A stretch of DNA of 64,000 nucleotides from Monarcha castaneiventris obscurior (GCA_026261815.1 JAMPIT010000884.1:11793001-11857000); one strand, 5' to 3'; shown: positions 49,104 through 61,804, counted from the stretch's first letter. The notes: generated by a model from the letters alone, not told the origin. Translations and numbers: made by a program.

Positions 49104-50149
49104 GCCTGCCAGCTGGGCAAGCAGGAGCCAAAAAATCTGAGTAGCATATTTATGTTGAGATTGTTCTACCTTGGGAACATTTTGGAATTTTCAAACTAGA
49201 GCTGTCTTTGAGGGGGAAGAGAAAAGAAAATAAAAAGGAAAAAAAAACCCCTTTCGGTTTTTCAGCATTTTTCATGTGTTGGGAGTTCCATTTTTATGCA
49301 ATCTCTGTGCTTGAATTATTAACGCCTTGGCAAAACAAGCTTAAGAAAAGACCAAGAATTACAACTAAATGAAGAGGCAAATTTCTTCATCTGATTATCT
49401 TTGATTTTGCACAAAAAAATAAAAACAAAGTATTTTTCAAAATAGGTTTTGCTGCAGAAGATTCTATTTGTAATACATTTTTAAAGTTTCTCTGAAAAAA
49501 TCCAAAAAGCCAAAAGATGCAGATTCATACATATTTAGTTTTTTCTGTCGAAAACGGGAGTTTTGTATTCTGCCTTGACTTGATTCCATTAAACTATTAA
49601 CCACACAGCAGTCTTGCATGCAGAAGGCTGCCTTTCTAAGGGATGAGGAAGTCCTGTGAAGCCCTGAGTCAAAAACCATTCCGTTTTCAGATAGTTTGTG
49701 TTTCATGATGGCAAGAAAACTTTCCATAACGCTTATTAGTGCTCCCATATTTGGAGGCAAAATAAATGATGAATGAATCTGGAATACTGAACCTTGTATG
49801 TAGAGGGGCTGGATTAGATCTCTGTTCTAGGATGTGTCCCCAGAAAATCTTGTTCATATCCTGATTGCAGTTTCAATTTAGGTAATATAGTGTTATCCTG
49901 TTTATGATTCCTATCTTTGAGCACGAGACAATGAAGCTATTGCAGAAAAAGGGAAATATGTTACAGAGCATGAGATGAAGGGAAATAAGGGTTTGAGGCA
50001 ACTTTTAAAACACCTCTCTGTCCTGCAAAAATCTTCTGTCCTGATTTGTTACTGCTTCCAAAAGGTTAGTTTAAAAAACTAATAGTGCACAAATAGTTGG
50101 CACTGCAGCCAAGTTGGGACATTCCTAATTTTATATTCTGACAGATAAA
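49104..50149. other. Gene-free, nothing recognised
   Basis: AT-rich; only short unsupported open frames. Confidence 0.5.
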
Positions 50150-50212
50150 GATGAATTGATCACTGAACTAGATGGTAGCCTAGGTACAAGCAATCATGAT
50201 CTAATTTCATTA

Positions 50213-50276
50213 GTTTTGTGCAAACAGCATTATATTCTTTTATTTGTTTTGTGCAAACAGCGTTATATTCTTATAT
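50213..50276. repeat. Tandem duplication of a 33-bp unit
   Basis: GTTTTGTGCAAACAGC followed by (A/G)TTATATTCTT occurs twice with a 33-base period and one substitution in the core. The copies are nearly identical, so the duplication is recent. Confidence 0.85.
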
Positions 50277-50404
50277 AAACTGCTCTAAAAAGCTGGTTTC
50301 CCAAAGTGGAAAACAATCAGGAGCAAAATTGAGTGGGAGGAAAATTTAAACACAAGAATATGCATAATAATTAGGAATTGTTTAAGAATGCTTTATTAGA
50401 TGCC

Positions 50405-50446
50405 AACCCTCCCCCCCAACCCCTCCCCCCCAACCCCTCCCCCCCC
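50405..50446 (-). repeat. C-rich minisatellite with G-quadruplex potential on the minus strand
   Basis: Three units of 13, 14 and 15 bases, each AACCC(C)T followed by seven or eight C. The minus strand has six or more G-runs of at least three, far above the four needed for a quadruplex. Confidence 0.85.
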
Positions 50447-51400
50447 ACCAAACCCAGCTCTGCAATCAAGAAAGGTTTCCATGGCTAAAAAACCCCAGCT
50501 AAAATAGAAGGAGAAAGCAATTACAACCCCGTTATGAAAATAAAAAAACCCAAAACAAAACCATAAAAAACAACAGTAAGTAGCAAATGAATAAAAGGAG
50601 AAGCCCATCACAGGGAACACAAACCAACATTTAGGAAAGAAAATCAACTGCTAGAAACAACCTAAATGCATCAAGAAAAACACCTCTGCACTCAAGAGGA
50701 TGCAAAAATCAGGAATGAATTTCTAAAGCACATGAAGAACAAATCAAATCTTAGTAGATCAGTGCTGGATAAAGATGACAAAAATTTCTAGTAATGTACA
50801 TCAAGATGTAATAAATAGATATTTTATACTGGGAAAGAAGGAGGATTATATTTTAGCATGATACTGAAATGCCTTCAGCTAATGGTTAGGAGATTAAACA
50901 GCAATAGTTAAAGGCAATTATTGAAAGAATTGGCCAAGGAGTGTCTTGAAGTAAAATTGTGGACACTGAATTAATCTTTAAAGATGGGCAAAACGCCAGA
51001 GTACTGAAATAAAGGCAATGTAGTTCCAATAATTAAAAAAGAAATTAAATAAATTGAAATATGCTGAGTAGGCTAGTTAAGATAGGGATCCTGGAAAAAA
51101 AGTGTGGAAAAGCTGAAGTGGATATTGCCAAATAAAGGAATGACAGGTGCCTTATTACTGCCTGTCAGAATGCTTGTATGTTAAAAAAAAGGCTTTCTCA
51201 AGCATACCTGATGTTCTCTTAATTTTGTTGTGTATGAAAATAACATAGTTGTGTTGATTCAAAAGTTATTACCAATATTTGATATAGTCCTGCAGGAAAA
51301 AATATAGCACAACCCTAAAATAAGTAATATTCATTTAAATAAATTTAATCCATATTAAATTAATTGGGATCTTATAAAATGGGCATTGCCACCTAGAGAA

Positions 51401-52411
51401 GGGACTTAAAAGGTTGGATTTGATTAGTTGGTATCTTTTGTCTGGAAAACACAAACCAATTCCTGTCTGACTTCACTTTGTGATGTGAAAGACTGTAAGG
51501 GAAGCAGGTCACCTCTTACACTGAGAGATGGATAACTTGACATAACGAGCATGTTTAAAAAACCATGCCTTTTAATACTGTTAAATATATGTTCTTTTGT
51601 CCAAAACTAATGTAAATCTTGTTTACAGTTTCAAGGTCTTTTATGCAGCACACAACAGCAATAAGAATTCTTTGAAATAATTGAAAAATGACTTACGTGA
51701 AACTTGAGTAAAAAACCCAAAATTGCCTTCGGCTCTATATGCCCAAACTGTTCTGTATGAATGGGAATCTGAAATTGCCATTGTATTCAAAACTAGTGAG
51801 ACTATTTAAAGAAAATTGTGTGAGCTGGAAGACTAAAATTGAAAAAAAAAAAAAAGAAAAAAAGTGGTCTGGAAAGGATGTCTCTTGGAGACTTCAGAGT
51901 CATAAATTACCAGGTTATTTAAGACAAGGCTGGGGGAGATTGTTGGCCCTGAGCATCTGCATAAAGAAAAGAATATTAGTAGACAGGTGTTAATCTAATA
52001 AAATAAAATAACTGAACAAATGTCACTGCAAGATCCAGTAGCTAGAAAATTCAAACAAGATATTGATGAGATTTGCACTGTAGGTCAGCCATTGCAACAA
52101 TTTATATAAGGATGCAATAGTTCATCACCTGAAGCTTTTCAGTCAAGGATATTTTTATATTTATAAATTATATTCAAAGTTTACTAAAAAGTTTCTATGA
52201 TCTGCATAGTTCCAGAACTCATGATATTATCTTCTCTCCATTAAAATGTAAAGAGATTGCATCTTGAAATGTTTGACTTTGTTCCAAAACCATTAGGATA
52301 TTTAATCCTGACATGAATTTTGCACTAGTTTCATGGATTATACAAACCTCAGAAAAACAATGGATACTCTCATATGGAATCAAATGGAGTTTTTTCTCTG
52401 GTTTCTTTAGC
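51401..52411. other. Gene-free; A-rich tract
   Basis: No element or exon recognised. A poly-A-rich stretch lies at about 51842-51863. Confidence 0.5.
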
Positions 52412-52416
52412 ACACC

Positions 52417-52892
52417 CTGTCCTGGGTTGCAGTGTGTTCTATTCCCATCTCCATGAGCTGCTGAGACCAGGTGTGGTGGTGTTTCCCTGCCTCCTCCCTC
52501 CGGACTATCTTCTGTTAATAGCCCCATCAGTGCTCCGCCTCAGGAACTCACCATCCCCTTGTGAGATGCTCCACCCAGGGGGAAGGAAGCCCATGTTGTG
52601 CACCTGGATAAAAGTCTGGAGTTTTGGAACAGACGGTGCCACTTCCACTGGTTCTTCCCAGCAGAGCAGCTCTCTTTTCCACTGAAGTCCCAGCGGAGCA
52701 GCTTCCTTCTCTACCGGATTCCCAGAAGATAACTACACCACTTCTACAGGATCACTGCTTCGACAGAGCCACAACTGCCACTCCAGAAAGACTGCAACCA
52801 CCATTGAATCGGACTGCTACCACCACTCTGCCTGGCAGGGTGCCAGGTCGTACCCTGACTCTGTCAGGTTAAACCAGTGTTTTCTGTATTAT

Positions 52893-52929
<37 letters not shown>

Positions 52930-53088
52930 TAAAAGAACTGTTATTCCTATCTCTTATATATCTGTGCCTGAAAGCCCCTCAATTTCAAATTTATAATAAT
53001 TCTGCGGGGGGGTGGGGGGTTTACATTACCCATTCCAGAGGGGGCTTCTGCCTCCCTTTGATAAACACCTGTCTTTTAAACTAAGACA
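52417..53088 (+). mobile_element. Mosaic solo LTR: family B 5' part joined to family A 3' part
   Basis: The 5' portion (52417 to about 52880) aligns with the family B LTR at 8559. From about 52898 to the end (ATTAGTAAAAGAACTG onward, through AATTTATAATAATTC, to CTAAGACA) it aligns with family A. ACACC occurs at 52412-52416 and 53089-53093, a 5-bp target duplication if the element starts one base before TGTCCTGGG. A GGATAAAAG TATA-like box lies near 52608. No internal retroviral sequence is present. Confidence 0.92.
52898..52926. repeat. (TA)n microsatellite inside the LTR
   Basis: A pure 29-base TA run sits where family A copies have TATACATATATATT or TATATATATACATT. It is an expansion of the LTR's own AT stretch. 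Confidence 0.95.
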
Positions 53089-53093
53089 ACACC

Positions 53094-53934
53094 TCTTTTA
53101 TCTTTCCAACTCCAGTGACAAACACAAGTTTCAGCTTAGAACTTCAGTCCATAAAAGAGAGGATGCTGTTAGACAAAATTTCCTTTTGAAGCTTTTCTGT
53201 GGGTAAAAGGGAGAAACACAAGCAAGACAATGATTTGTTTGCTTTCTTTCCATCTAACCAGGAGCTGCTCCAGTATTGTAACTATGTGGAAAGCAGTAAA
53301 TTCCCAGCATTCCCAGCATGTAAATGGCAAAAGTCACATATAGGTTGCTCTTTTATGTAGCTCTGGAGTATGTTTTGTGGCCAAATGTTGAGGCCATTAA
53401 GGTGATGCTGAAATAAACAACTCCAGAGGTACCAGGAGGATAAACTCTGCTAGTAGATGTTAATGATTAGTTACCATGGACGGGAATGGGGCATACTCCT
53501 CTGGGCAGAGCTTTGATCTCTTTGCTGCCCCAGAGAGTTCACTGAAAACTTGTTCTCTTGTCCCTGGACAGTGCAGATCTAAGGTGGAGCTTAAGCATCC
53601 TGCAATGCTGAAGATGCTTTTATTAATACCCTATTGTATGAAACACATTTTTCAGGTCTGAGAGTGAAACCAGAGTCAAGCAAAATAAATCTAATGGTTT
53701 AGGGATAAGAGTAGAATTGAACTTAATATTTTCTCGCTCTACGTTTCTTTTTCAGCAGTACACTTTAATAGTTTCCTTGCACAAGGTATGATTCTTCTAT
53801 GAATTTCCCTGGAGGTGGTATGGCATGTGACTGCCAGCAGGGATTCTCCTGTGTCTCCATTTCCACCACTCTCAGAAATGCATAAATTCACAGTAATAGG
53901 GTGATGCCTTTTCCTGGTCTTAAAATCAAGAATC
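53094..53934. other. Gene-free, nothing recognised
   Basis: Unremarkable AT-rich sequence. Confidence 0.5.
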
Positions 53935-54374
53935 AAACATGGTTAGAAGGGAAAATGGGATTTTACTTCTATATTTATTTTAAGGATCCTTAGGTGCACT
54001 ACGTCCAGGTCGAATGCACCTCAGTGCACACCGCAATGCCCACCCACAATAGATCGAGTATATCATTATAGGTCTTACTAATTAGCATATCTATCAAAGA
54101 TTCCCCAATGAGAGGCTCGAGTGAGCCCCCGTCCCCAGGGAACCTTCCCCTTTCTATCTTAGTTTACAAAATGTGTTCTAGAGAGGACCTTGGTGTCTGG
54201 GGCTTTCCAATCCCTAGCTACGAGGCTTCTAAAATGTTTAGTCTCCTAGTTTGACAAACAAGTCCAAGAATGTAGGCTAAAACTCACTAAGAATACAGAA
54301 GTTGTAAAAAGGTATAAAAGGGGTATAAAAGAAAAGGCAAGAAATGGTCATGGCATCAGGGGCTTCATATGACA
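53935..54374 (-). mobile_element. Probable ERVK-like LTR, reversed
   Basis: The element has a reversed polyadenylation-type ATTTATTTT near 53974, the CCGCAATGCCCACCCACAAT block near 54031, and CTTACTAATTAGCATATCTA near 54076, a layout shared with the fragment at 41546. The right end, CTTCATATGACA at 54374, would be TGTCATATGAAG at the 5' end on the minus strand. GGTATAAAAGGGGTATAAAA near 54310 is on the plus strand. The left edge and target duplication are unresolved. Confidence 0.6.
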
Positions 54375-54814
54375 ACAAATCCCTTCTCTGATTGTAGCAA
54401 AGCCCTGCCATCTTACAGATGGATCATTTGAAATCAAGTGAACATGTAAATGTACTGATTTCTTTTTGTCCTTCCCCACTTCAGTCTTCTCCTCTCTTTA
54501 GTTATTGTCTTCCTCCTTGGTCTTGCAATCAGGCAAGAAATTAATACCGAATTTATGGGGGTTTTTCCCATGAGAGTTTATTTCACACACACTTATTAAC
54601 ATACACTTACTAAGATTTTAAACCACAGAACGTTTACATTCCTGGCTGGGTTTTATCAGGTGTTCAGATGACTACAGCTGTCAGGTCTTTAGGTTTACAT
54701 TCAAGGACTGAACTTCATCACACTGGTGGTCCCTTCTAGTTGCTATGAAGTCATGGGGACGAAGATGCTTGCACAAAATTGATGGTTAAATGCTTTGTTT
54801 AACTTAAATTACGA
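54375..54814. other. Unclassified, possibly repeat-derived
   Basis: Contains TTTATTTCACACACAC near 54580, which could be part of another reversed LTR, but no ends were found. No gene was seen. Confidence 0.3.
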
Positions 54815-55037
54815 TCAGTTAGGGAACAAATTCAGGAAGGAATTCTTCGCTGTGAGGCTGGTGACGCCCTGGCCCACAGAAGCTGTGGCTGCCCTATCCC
54901 TGGCAGTGGTCAAGGCCACGTTGGATGGGGCTCTCAGTAACCTGGTCTTGTGGAAGGTGTCCCTGCCCATGGCAGGGGGTTGGAACGGGATGATCTTTAA
55001 GGTCCCTTCCAACCCAAACCATTCTATGATTCTATGA
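54815..55037 (+). mobile_element. CR1 LINE 3' end
   Basis: Contains GAAGGAATTCTTCGCTGTGA, GTCAAGGCCACGTTGGATGG, AACCTGGTCTTGTGGAAGG and GGTCCCTTCCAACCCAAACC. It ends in ATTCTATGATTCTATGA. It is 5'-truncated and among the least diverged CR1 copies in the window, judged by eye. Confidence 0.95.
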
Positions 55038-58022
55038 AATTTTTATATTTTAAAAACATATAGCTTTTCATGCATCTTTATGAGTCTGCAGTGCATCTCC
55101 AAAAAACTATTTAGAACGTACTGTTTATCTCTGTAGGGTCCTGATATATTTATTTGAGCCTGGACAGATGTGATCTTTTTCATTTCAGAAAAATACTGAA
55201 GCAGATCCATAGGTCTAGGAGTTTCTGATCTATTTAGTGAACAGAACACTGTAACTTTTCTTAAAGGGTCAAGAAGTAAGACAAGTAACCAAAAATCTTC
55301 TTGCACTTAATTCCCATAGATATTGTAAAACCAAAGAGTTGGGAACTAAAGCTCCATTTTAGGAATTAATTCTTTAATTTTTCTGTCAAAGAGATCTTTT
55401 GATAATGTTCAGAGAGCTTTTAAACTATTTCATTTTCCCTTCAGGTCAATGTGAGGTTTGCCTAGTGGTCAGCTTTCTAAGCTACTGCACTTCCCATTTA
55501 AATGGGAACATAAAGATCATTACATTGCAATTGGAACGCATCAGGGTTCCCTCCTATTTTACCACCAGTTGAGATTTTTTACATTTTTGAGCTGCTCAGG
55601 GGTTGAAAAGAAACCCAAAGAAGTCATTTTATCTAGCTGAAGATAACTGATTTTTTCACAGGAAAGGTAAATGAAACCAGTGTATTTTGCATAATGAAAC
55701 AGATGACAAACTGGGCAAACTGATCTATTAATGAGCTTCCTGTAAAGCAAGAATGCAGGAAAATGAGCGAGGAGCAGAAGAAATCACTCTGATCTTCAAA
55801 TTTAACAACTACTTCTAATCAAACAGTGTTTTATGATATGTGAATTCTTCATCTCCCTTGAATGGTCAGCACTATTTGAATTATAAAAGGTGTTGTAAGG
55901 TTAAAATGTAAACCTCATTACAAGCAACTTATTCAGGTGTGCAGTATTATTATTTGGAGGAAAACTTACCTACTTATCTGTCACCTGTTAAAGTACTGTC
56001 AGTCAGAGATGGCAATTTGCAATGCTAAGAAAGAAGCACAGACAAGAAGAGGTGAGTGTAATCTGACCACACAAAATACTTTAGTTCCTTCTTCCTTTGA
56101 GTGTTCATTGTCTCTGTGACAGTTCTTCATCATCCACTTTGCCATAAGCGACCTCCAAAAACAGAGACAAGGAGCTCTGAAATGAATGGAGGCCTTGCCC
56201 ATTACTCAACTGGGCTTTGATCAAGTCTGTGTCAATGTAATTTGTAATCCTATTCTTTGCTGAGTGCTTTTATAGAAGCTTCCTTAAATGCTGGGGCTGT
56301 ATTCTTTGGACTAGTTGCATGGAGCACAGACCTTTCCTCCTGCAATAAAAGTGCCAGGCTCTGTGTTCAGTCGGGTGCGCACATGTCCAGCCTTGCACAG
56401 TGAGCCTGTAGAAGTGTTTTGCAAACATCCTCTGCTTGGAGAGCAGCTGTTCCCAGTGTTGCTGTTTGCAGTGGGGCCAGTTGGAGATGCATCCCAGCTT
56501 TGATCCCTCTTGATTTCATGGTGCGCTGCCACTTTCAGGGGAGTTTGCTGATAGACACATACTGGTGGTCTTTTCTCATCTAGGGCCTGGGCTCTCAGGT
56601 GCTTTGGCAGCCCACTGTGCTCTCTGCTGCACAAATACCTGGTAAATGACAGATTGTGACACTGAGGACATAAAAGCATTTAAATAGTCCAAATATTCCT
56701 ATCCATATGGTGTCCAAGCATCATCTAGAAAAGAAGGTTATCAAGCTAATAAATCTAATCGTCAGCTTCCCTTAGAGGATCTATGAGACTTGATATCTGG
56801 GAATTGTTGATACAGAAGTTAAATCCAAGTGCTGTTACTGAAAACACAGGCAGTGGAGAGACTGCTTTTTTTTGAAATTATACAAGCAAACTAAATATCA
56901 AATAATGAAGCCTATGACAAAGATCAATGACTTCAAAATACTTCCAGGTATGTTGCTGCCTAAACCAGCTATCAGTCTGTCTGAAGAAGCAGTAAATACA
57001 GTGCAAGAATTAAGAAAAGGAGGAAGTCAGTCAATGCTGTTTTTTCCTTTCAGCCACATGGTGTGCTGGCTGCTGTTTTCACTCCAGGTGTGGCCACAGG
57101 TATCCTTCAAAAATGAGGTCTGGATTTATTTGGGCTGATATCTGGTCTGTTTGTGAATGCTTTTGTCTCTGTTCCTTCTTTTAGCTTAGCCATCATGCTT
57201 CTTTTCAGGTACATATAAACTTTGAATTAAAAGTGAAACCACTGCTAGACAAAGAGAGTGTGACATAATTTATTTCTAGTATAGGCTGACACTTTACTCC
57301 ACAATATTTTGAAAGCCAGATCCTAGAAAAGCATAAAGAAAGAAACATATTAGTCCTAGTTAGTATTCTAAAAATTTAGTAGTAAATGTTTTGGTTTTTT
57401 TTACAATGTGATAGATTGTGATTGGGCGAGGAGGGGCTCAGTATCCCATTAAAAGGAAAAAGCAGCTGTTTAGAAGGACATGATACTTCAGCTCATTTTT
57501 ATTTACTGGTTACATTTAGAAGACAAAATAAATTTTGCTTCTTGGTCCATTTTCCATTCAGAAAAAAGAGGAGGTATATTAATAGTTTTTTAGTATTTAG
57601 GTTAGAGGTGTGGTTTGTTTTTTTCTCTAAGAAACTGTATTTTTCCTTACTGAAGGATAAACAACAGCAGCAGCAACAATAATAACAACAAATGTTGATT
57701 CTGTTAATAACTCCCCCTTTGTAATGCAGCGCTGACTTGGACAATAGGTGCCCCCTACTGCAGAGAAATTCTAGCACCTTTACAAAACTGTGAGAGATGG
57801 CCTGCAATTGGATCCAGCCCAGGATTCATCCCAGCTTTCGTACAGGTTTGGAGAGGGACAGTTCATGATGAAAATGGGCATGGTTGCATGGACTGTAATT
57901 AGCTGAAGTTAGGTTGTGTTTAGGCAACAACGTGTTGAACGCAATTTTTCCATACCTATAATAGCAAAGTCATGCTCATGCTGTGTATGCTGTCCTTCTA
58001 CAAAAGGGAATACATTTCTTGC

Positions 58023-58106
58023 TCTTTTAGTGTTTATTTCAGAAAGGAGGTCTTTTACTGTTTACTTCAGAAAGGATGTCTTTTACTGTTTACTTCAGAA
58101 AGCACA
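58023..58106. repeat. 28-bp tandem repeat, three copies
   Basis: Units at 58023-58050, 58051-58078 and 58079-58106 start TCTTTTA(C/G)TGTTTA and continue TTCAGAAAG. Units 1 and 2 differ at three bases. Unit 3 decays in its last bases. Confidence 0.9.
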
Positions 58107-59181
58107 CAGTCAACTAAGCAAATTTCAAAAAAGGTCAGGTTTTGATTTTCTTTATGTTTTGGTGGTGTGGATCTTTTGATGTTGTTATGTTTTTTGGTTT
58201 TTGACTTTTTTGATTTCCTTTAAACCCCCCACAGAAAATCAGTTGTGCTTGTTTGGGTTTTTTTTCCTAGAGTGTATTTCATGTCTGCACAGTTACACAC
58301 ACTCAAATATTCTCATTAGAGAATTATTATTTTTAGCATTATAATGCAAATTGAATCTCAGATTGGTCTGAACCTCCAGCATAGCTGCATATTGAACAAA
58401 ATGCCTCTACTCACAGGACTGAATCTGAATACATCTTATGCTTTTTATGTGTTTAATTCTGCACGGGGAAGACCTCTTTGCTTGAGGGTGAAAGGAAATC
58501 AATTCTTACAGTGATTCCTGCATTAAAGACATGTATCAGAGGTCAGTCTTGATCCATATGCTGTCATTGTTTATTCATGGGGGATAAAGTAGTTCTTAAA
58601 TTAGAAGACAAAATTTCCATTAGCATTTAATGCAGCAGCTCAAGATATAAAAGCCTAATGTCTTAGTGCACTCTGGAAAAGTGGGGAATTTAAGTTATTA
58701 CAGAATTACAGCAAGGTCTTGGGGGTCTCTGTCACAATGATTTGGTGTCATCTGAGGTAAAATGGAAAGCAATTGTCCAGAGGAAGAACAAAAGAAATGA
58801 AACTCTAGTTACCAATCTATACTATTTACACAAAGACCCAACATAAATGGAAACTGAAGATTAAGAACTCAGTATCAGCTCATCCTTTGAACTTCAGTAG
58901 GAGTAATTATTAAGTCTGGATTTTTCTTTTCTCTCCCATTCTTTCTTTACATCTTCTTGTTTTGTTTTTACACTCGCAGAAAAAAAAGAAAAAAGAAAAA
59001 TGCTATAACAATTCATTCCTGTCCATGGGGAATACCACACAGGTCATAGACCAAGGAGCTAAACCCACCAAATGAATTAAATAAGTACTTTAGAAGAAAT
59101 AAATAAGGTACAACTTGGTACAAGGTTTCTAAAGAAGAAACCTTGCACCCAGCAGTGACTTTGAAGTTTTACCTTTTTTTT

Positions 59182-59182
<1 letters not shown>

Positions 59183-59228
<46 letters not shown>
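59183..59228. repeat. (TAT)n microsatellite, about 15 units
   Basis: An uninterrupted 46-base TAT/ATT run. It encodes the poly-Leu stretch of a spurious 90-codon frame. Confidence 0.97.
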
Positions 59229-59229
<1 letters not shown>

Positions 59230-60808
59230 TGTGCTGATATGCTGGTGTTTGGAGTCTATGACCTTGTGCAGTCCCTTGAGGATGTCAGAGATCTGAGTGC
59301 CGTTGTTGTGAAGGTATTCATTATGTATAAAGAAAAAGGTACTGATCTAAATGCAACAGAATGTCAAAGCTCCCCAGATTTTGTTGTTGTTACTGTTAAG
59401 GACAGAGAAAAGTAACAATCCATAGCTGGTAAATTTCTGTCCTCTGTTTTGGTACAGTAAAATTAAATATCTCTGCTAAAGTACTTTGCTGAAAAATTTA
59501 GTAGCCAGCTGTATTTTGGGGGGCTGATGGCAATAATGTTAAAAAAACATATAAATGAAAAGAGCCCTACTAAAAGATAATAGTTTGAATCCTGCTCTTA
59601 CAAAAGTCCATTTCAAAACTAAAACCATTTTAGGAAAACACAGACTGGACCTAATTGTTCTTGATGTTTGTAATGACACTCTCCAAACTGCTTTGCAAAT
59701 ATTCAATGTTGTATAGTAACTTACCTGCAAAAAGTTCCTAGAAATAATCATGCAGGACTGTTATTGCCAGTTCTGCTAATTTTCTTACAACTCCTTTTTT
59801 GTTAAGCATAATATTCAGAAAAATTTATAGACATCATGTGCCTCAAAGGATTGAGCATATAAGTGGATATGACAAACAGAGGGAGTATGATTATCCCTAG
59901 ATTGTAGTTATAAATGTGAGATACAGAGAAAGAGAGATTCTCCCCTGCAAAATGGAGTGTGAGAATACCACCCACAGCCCTCGGAGGTATTTAGATATGT
60001 CTTCAGTTCACGTTGAAATAGATTTAGGAAATTTTAGATTTAGGGACAGAAAGAGGTCACTGTGGCCTGTACCCTGTCTTTGCCATGTGGGCTTACTCAT
60101 AGCTCTGTTGGAGTGCCCTGGTTCCCAAACAAACCACAGTTCTTTGGTTTGGAGAGTATTCTGCTAATTAAGGGAGATTTCCATAAATTTTTGAACTGTG
60201 AGATGCATCATAAGCTTGGATATTTGTATATCTGTCTAGCTCACTGTCTCCTAATTCCTTTGGATGCACTTATTTCTTATGTTGCTCATTAAGAAAATAA
60301 TCCCAATTACTCAATGTAAAGAAATGCAGAGGAAGTGCAGGGACCAGTACAATTTACTTGAACAGAAGGTAGGAAACATTAGTATAGATGCATTCCGGGA
60401 CTTGCTAGCAAAGCACAACTAAATTTAGCAGCCAGAGATATTGATTTGATTAAAAATGGTTTAGGACTTGTAAATGTCACTGGAACTTAGCAAAATGAAC
60501 ATTATTAAATCCTTCTGGTGATGGGGAAAACTAACAAAGGGATTTACAGTGGTTTCTGTAATTAATTGCTCTGTCATGATTTATATTAACTTACAGTACA
60601 ACTCCATTAGCTCAGACCTGTCATCTCTGCTCAAGGAACCACCAAGTAATCACTACCACATTAAAGAATAAATTAGTTTTTGGCTTGGAGCCTAGTTGTA
60701 GAATGTTTCATTTGTGTCTGCTGTAGACATATGTACCTAATAAAGTTGGGAAGAATGAGTTAAACTATGTATATATCAATGTATTTTAGAGATGATATGA
60801 TCAGCATC

Positions 60809-60828
60809 ATTCATTAGGCCTAATGAAT
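60809..60828. promoter_or_regulatory. Perfect 20-bp palindrome with inverted TAAT cores
   Basis: ATTCATTAGG is followed directly by its reverse complement CCTAATGAAT. Each arm contains a homeodomain core (ATTA/TAAT), so a pair of homeodomain proteins could bind symmetrically. The structure is certain; the function is inference. Confidence 0.4.
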
Positions 60829-61804
60829 AATTTAATTTCAGTTGCTTGCCTCCTGTTTTGGTGAACACCTTTGGATGAACTATGAAGCAGGAGATGACTG
60901 AAAATAGGTAGGTCTCCTGAGATCCTCTTTCCTTCACATTCTGCGGCCTGTGGTTGTAGTAATAACTTCATATGGTTTTTGTTAACACTTCATTACCCCA
61001 GATTTGGATAAATTATTCTCCTGCTTTTTCCCCAGTTGCAGACACATGGGTGAAGCCAAAGTCTTAGCTACTACTTACAGTAGATTATGGGATTTGTGAG
61101 GTTCTATCAAATTATCTCTGGCTTTGATAGTTTGAAGATGTTTTAAGTGTTTTTTTCTGTTAGTGTGTTACAGCTTGCACAAGAAGTTGTTTTACATTTC
61201 CACATATGCTGTAATGTTCTTAGGAGCCTGCAAGCAAAGTTTTCAACCAATTTATCTTTCCCCCCTTCTCCACAGGTCCTGGATAAACCCTGGATAAATC
61301 CCCTTGAGGCATGTCAGCACATGGCTGGGAAGGCAGCAGTGGCACTTAGAACATGAGGCTGGTTGTTCCACTGAAGTGTCATGTGGTTAAACAAGAGTTG
61401 TGGGCAGGCTTCATGACTTGTGAATGTGTGTCATGTGTAACCCCTCAAAGGGTTTGTTGGGCACTTGAAGCTTTTAGTCCTTTGACAAGCTACTGAAATT
61501 AAAAATGTGTTGTTTATTAGCTCTGTTGTTCAAACCAGCACATTATCACTTCCCTTAAACCAACACTGGAAACCACACTGACAGCCTTGCTGGTTTTATG
61601 GTTTCTTACTATTCATGGGGTGTGGCATGGGTCTTGGTTCTCCTTCCTGACCTCAGTGAGAATGTTGCCCTTGGAGCTAAAATAAGGACATGTATGTCAA
61701 AAACCTAATGAAAAATCCAGACTGGTCTCAGCTCATCTTGTAGCTAGGAAAAACTTGGACTTTGGTTGCTCAAGAAGACCTGCAAACAAACAATACCCAA
61801 GACA

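Larger units (their letters stand above)
50150..51400 (+). mobile_element. Possible old CR1 LINE remnant
   Basis: Short stretches recall old CR1 coding sequence: the CAAGCAATCATGATCTAATT block at 50187, a segment around 50770-50840 and the GGCCAAGGAGTG segment near 50932. Likeness is weak and broken by a C-rich tract and a tandem duplication. Other explanations are open. Confidence 0.35.
55038..61804. other. Gene-free; small tandem repeats and a palindrome
   Basis: No exon, LTR or CR1 was recognised in 6.8 kb. The microsatellite, minisatellite and palindrome are listed separately. A CAACAGCAGCAGCAAC-type mixed triplet tract lies near 57660-57690. The 122-codon frame at 56311-56679 on the minus strand resembles no known protein. 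Confidence 0.5.

Noticed and set aside
59143..59415. 90-codon frame with a poly-leucine stretch as a signal peptide
   Set aside because: The leucines come from a TAT microsatellite; there is no other support.
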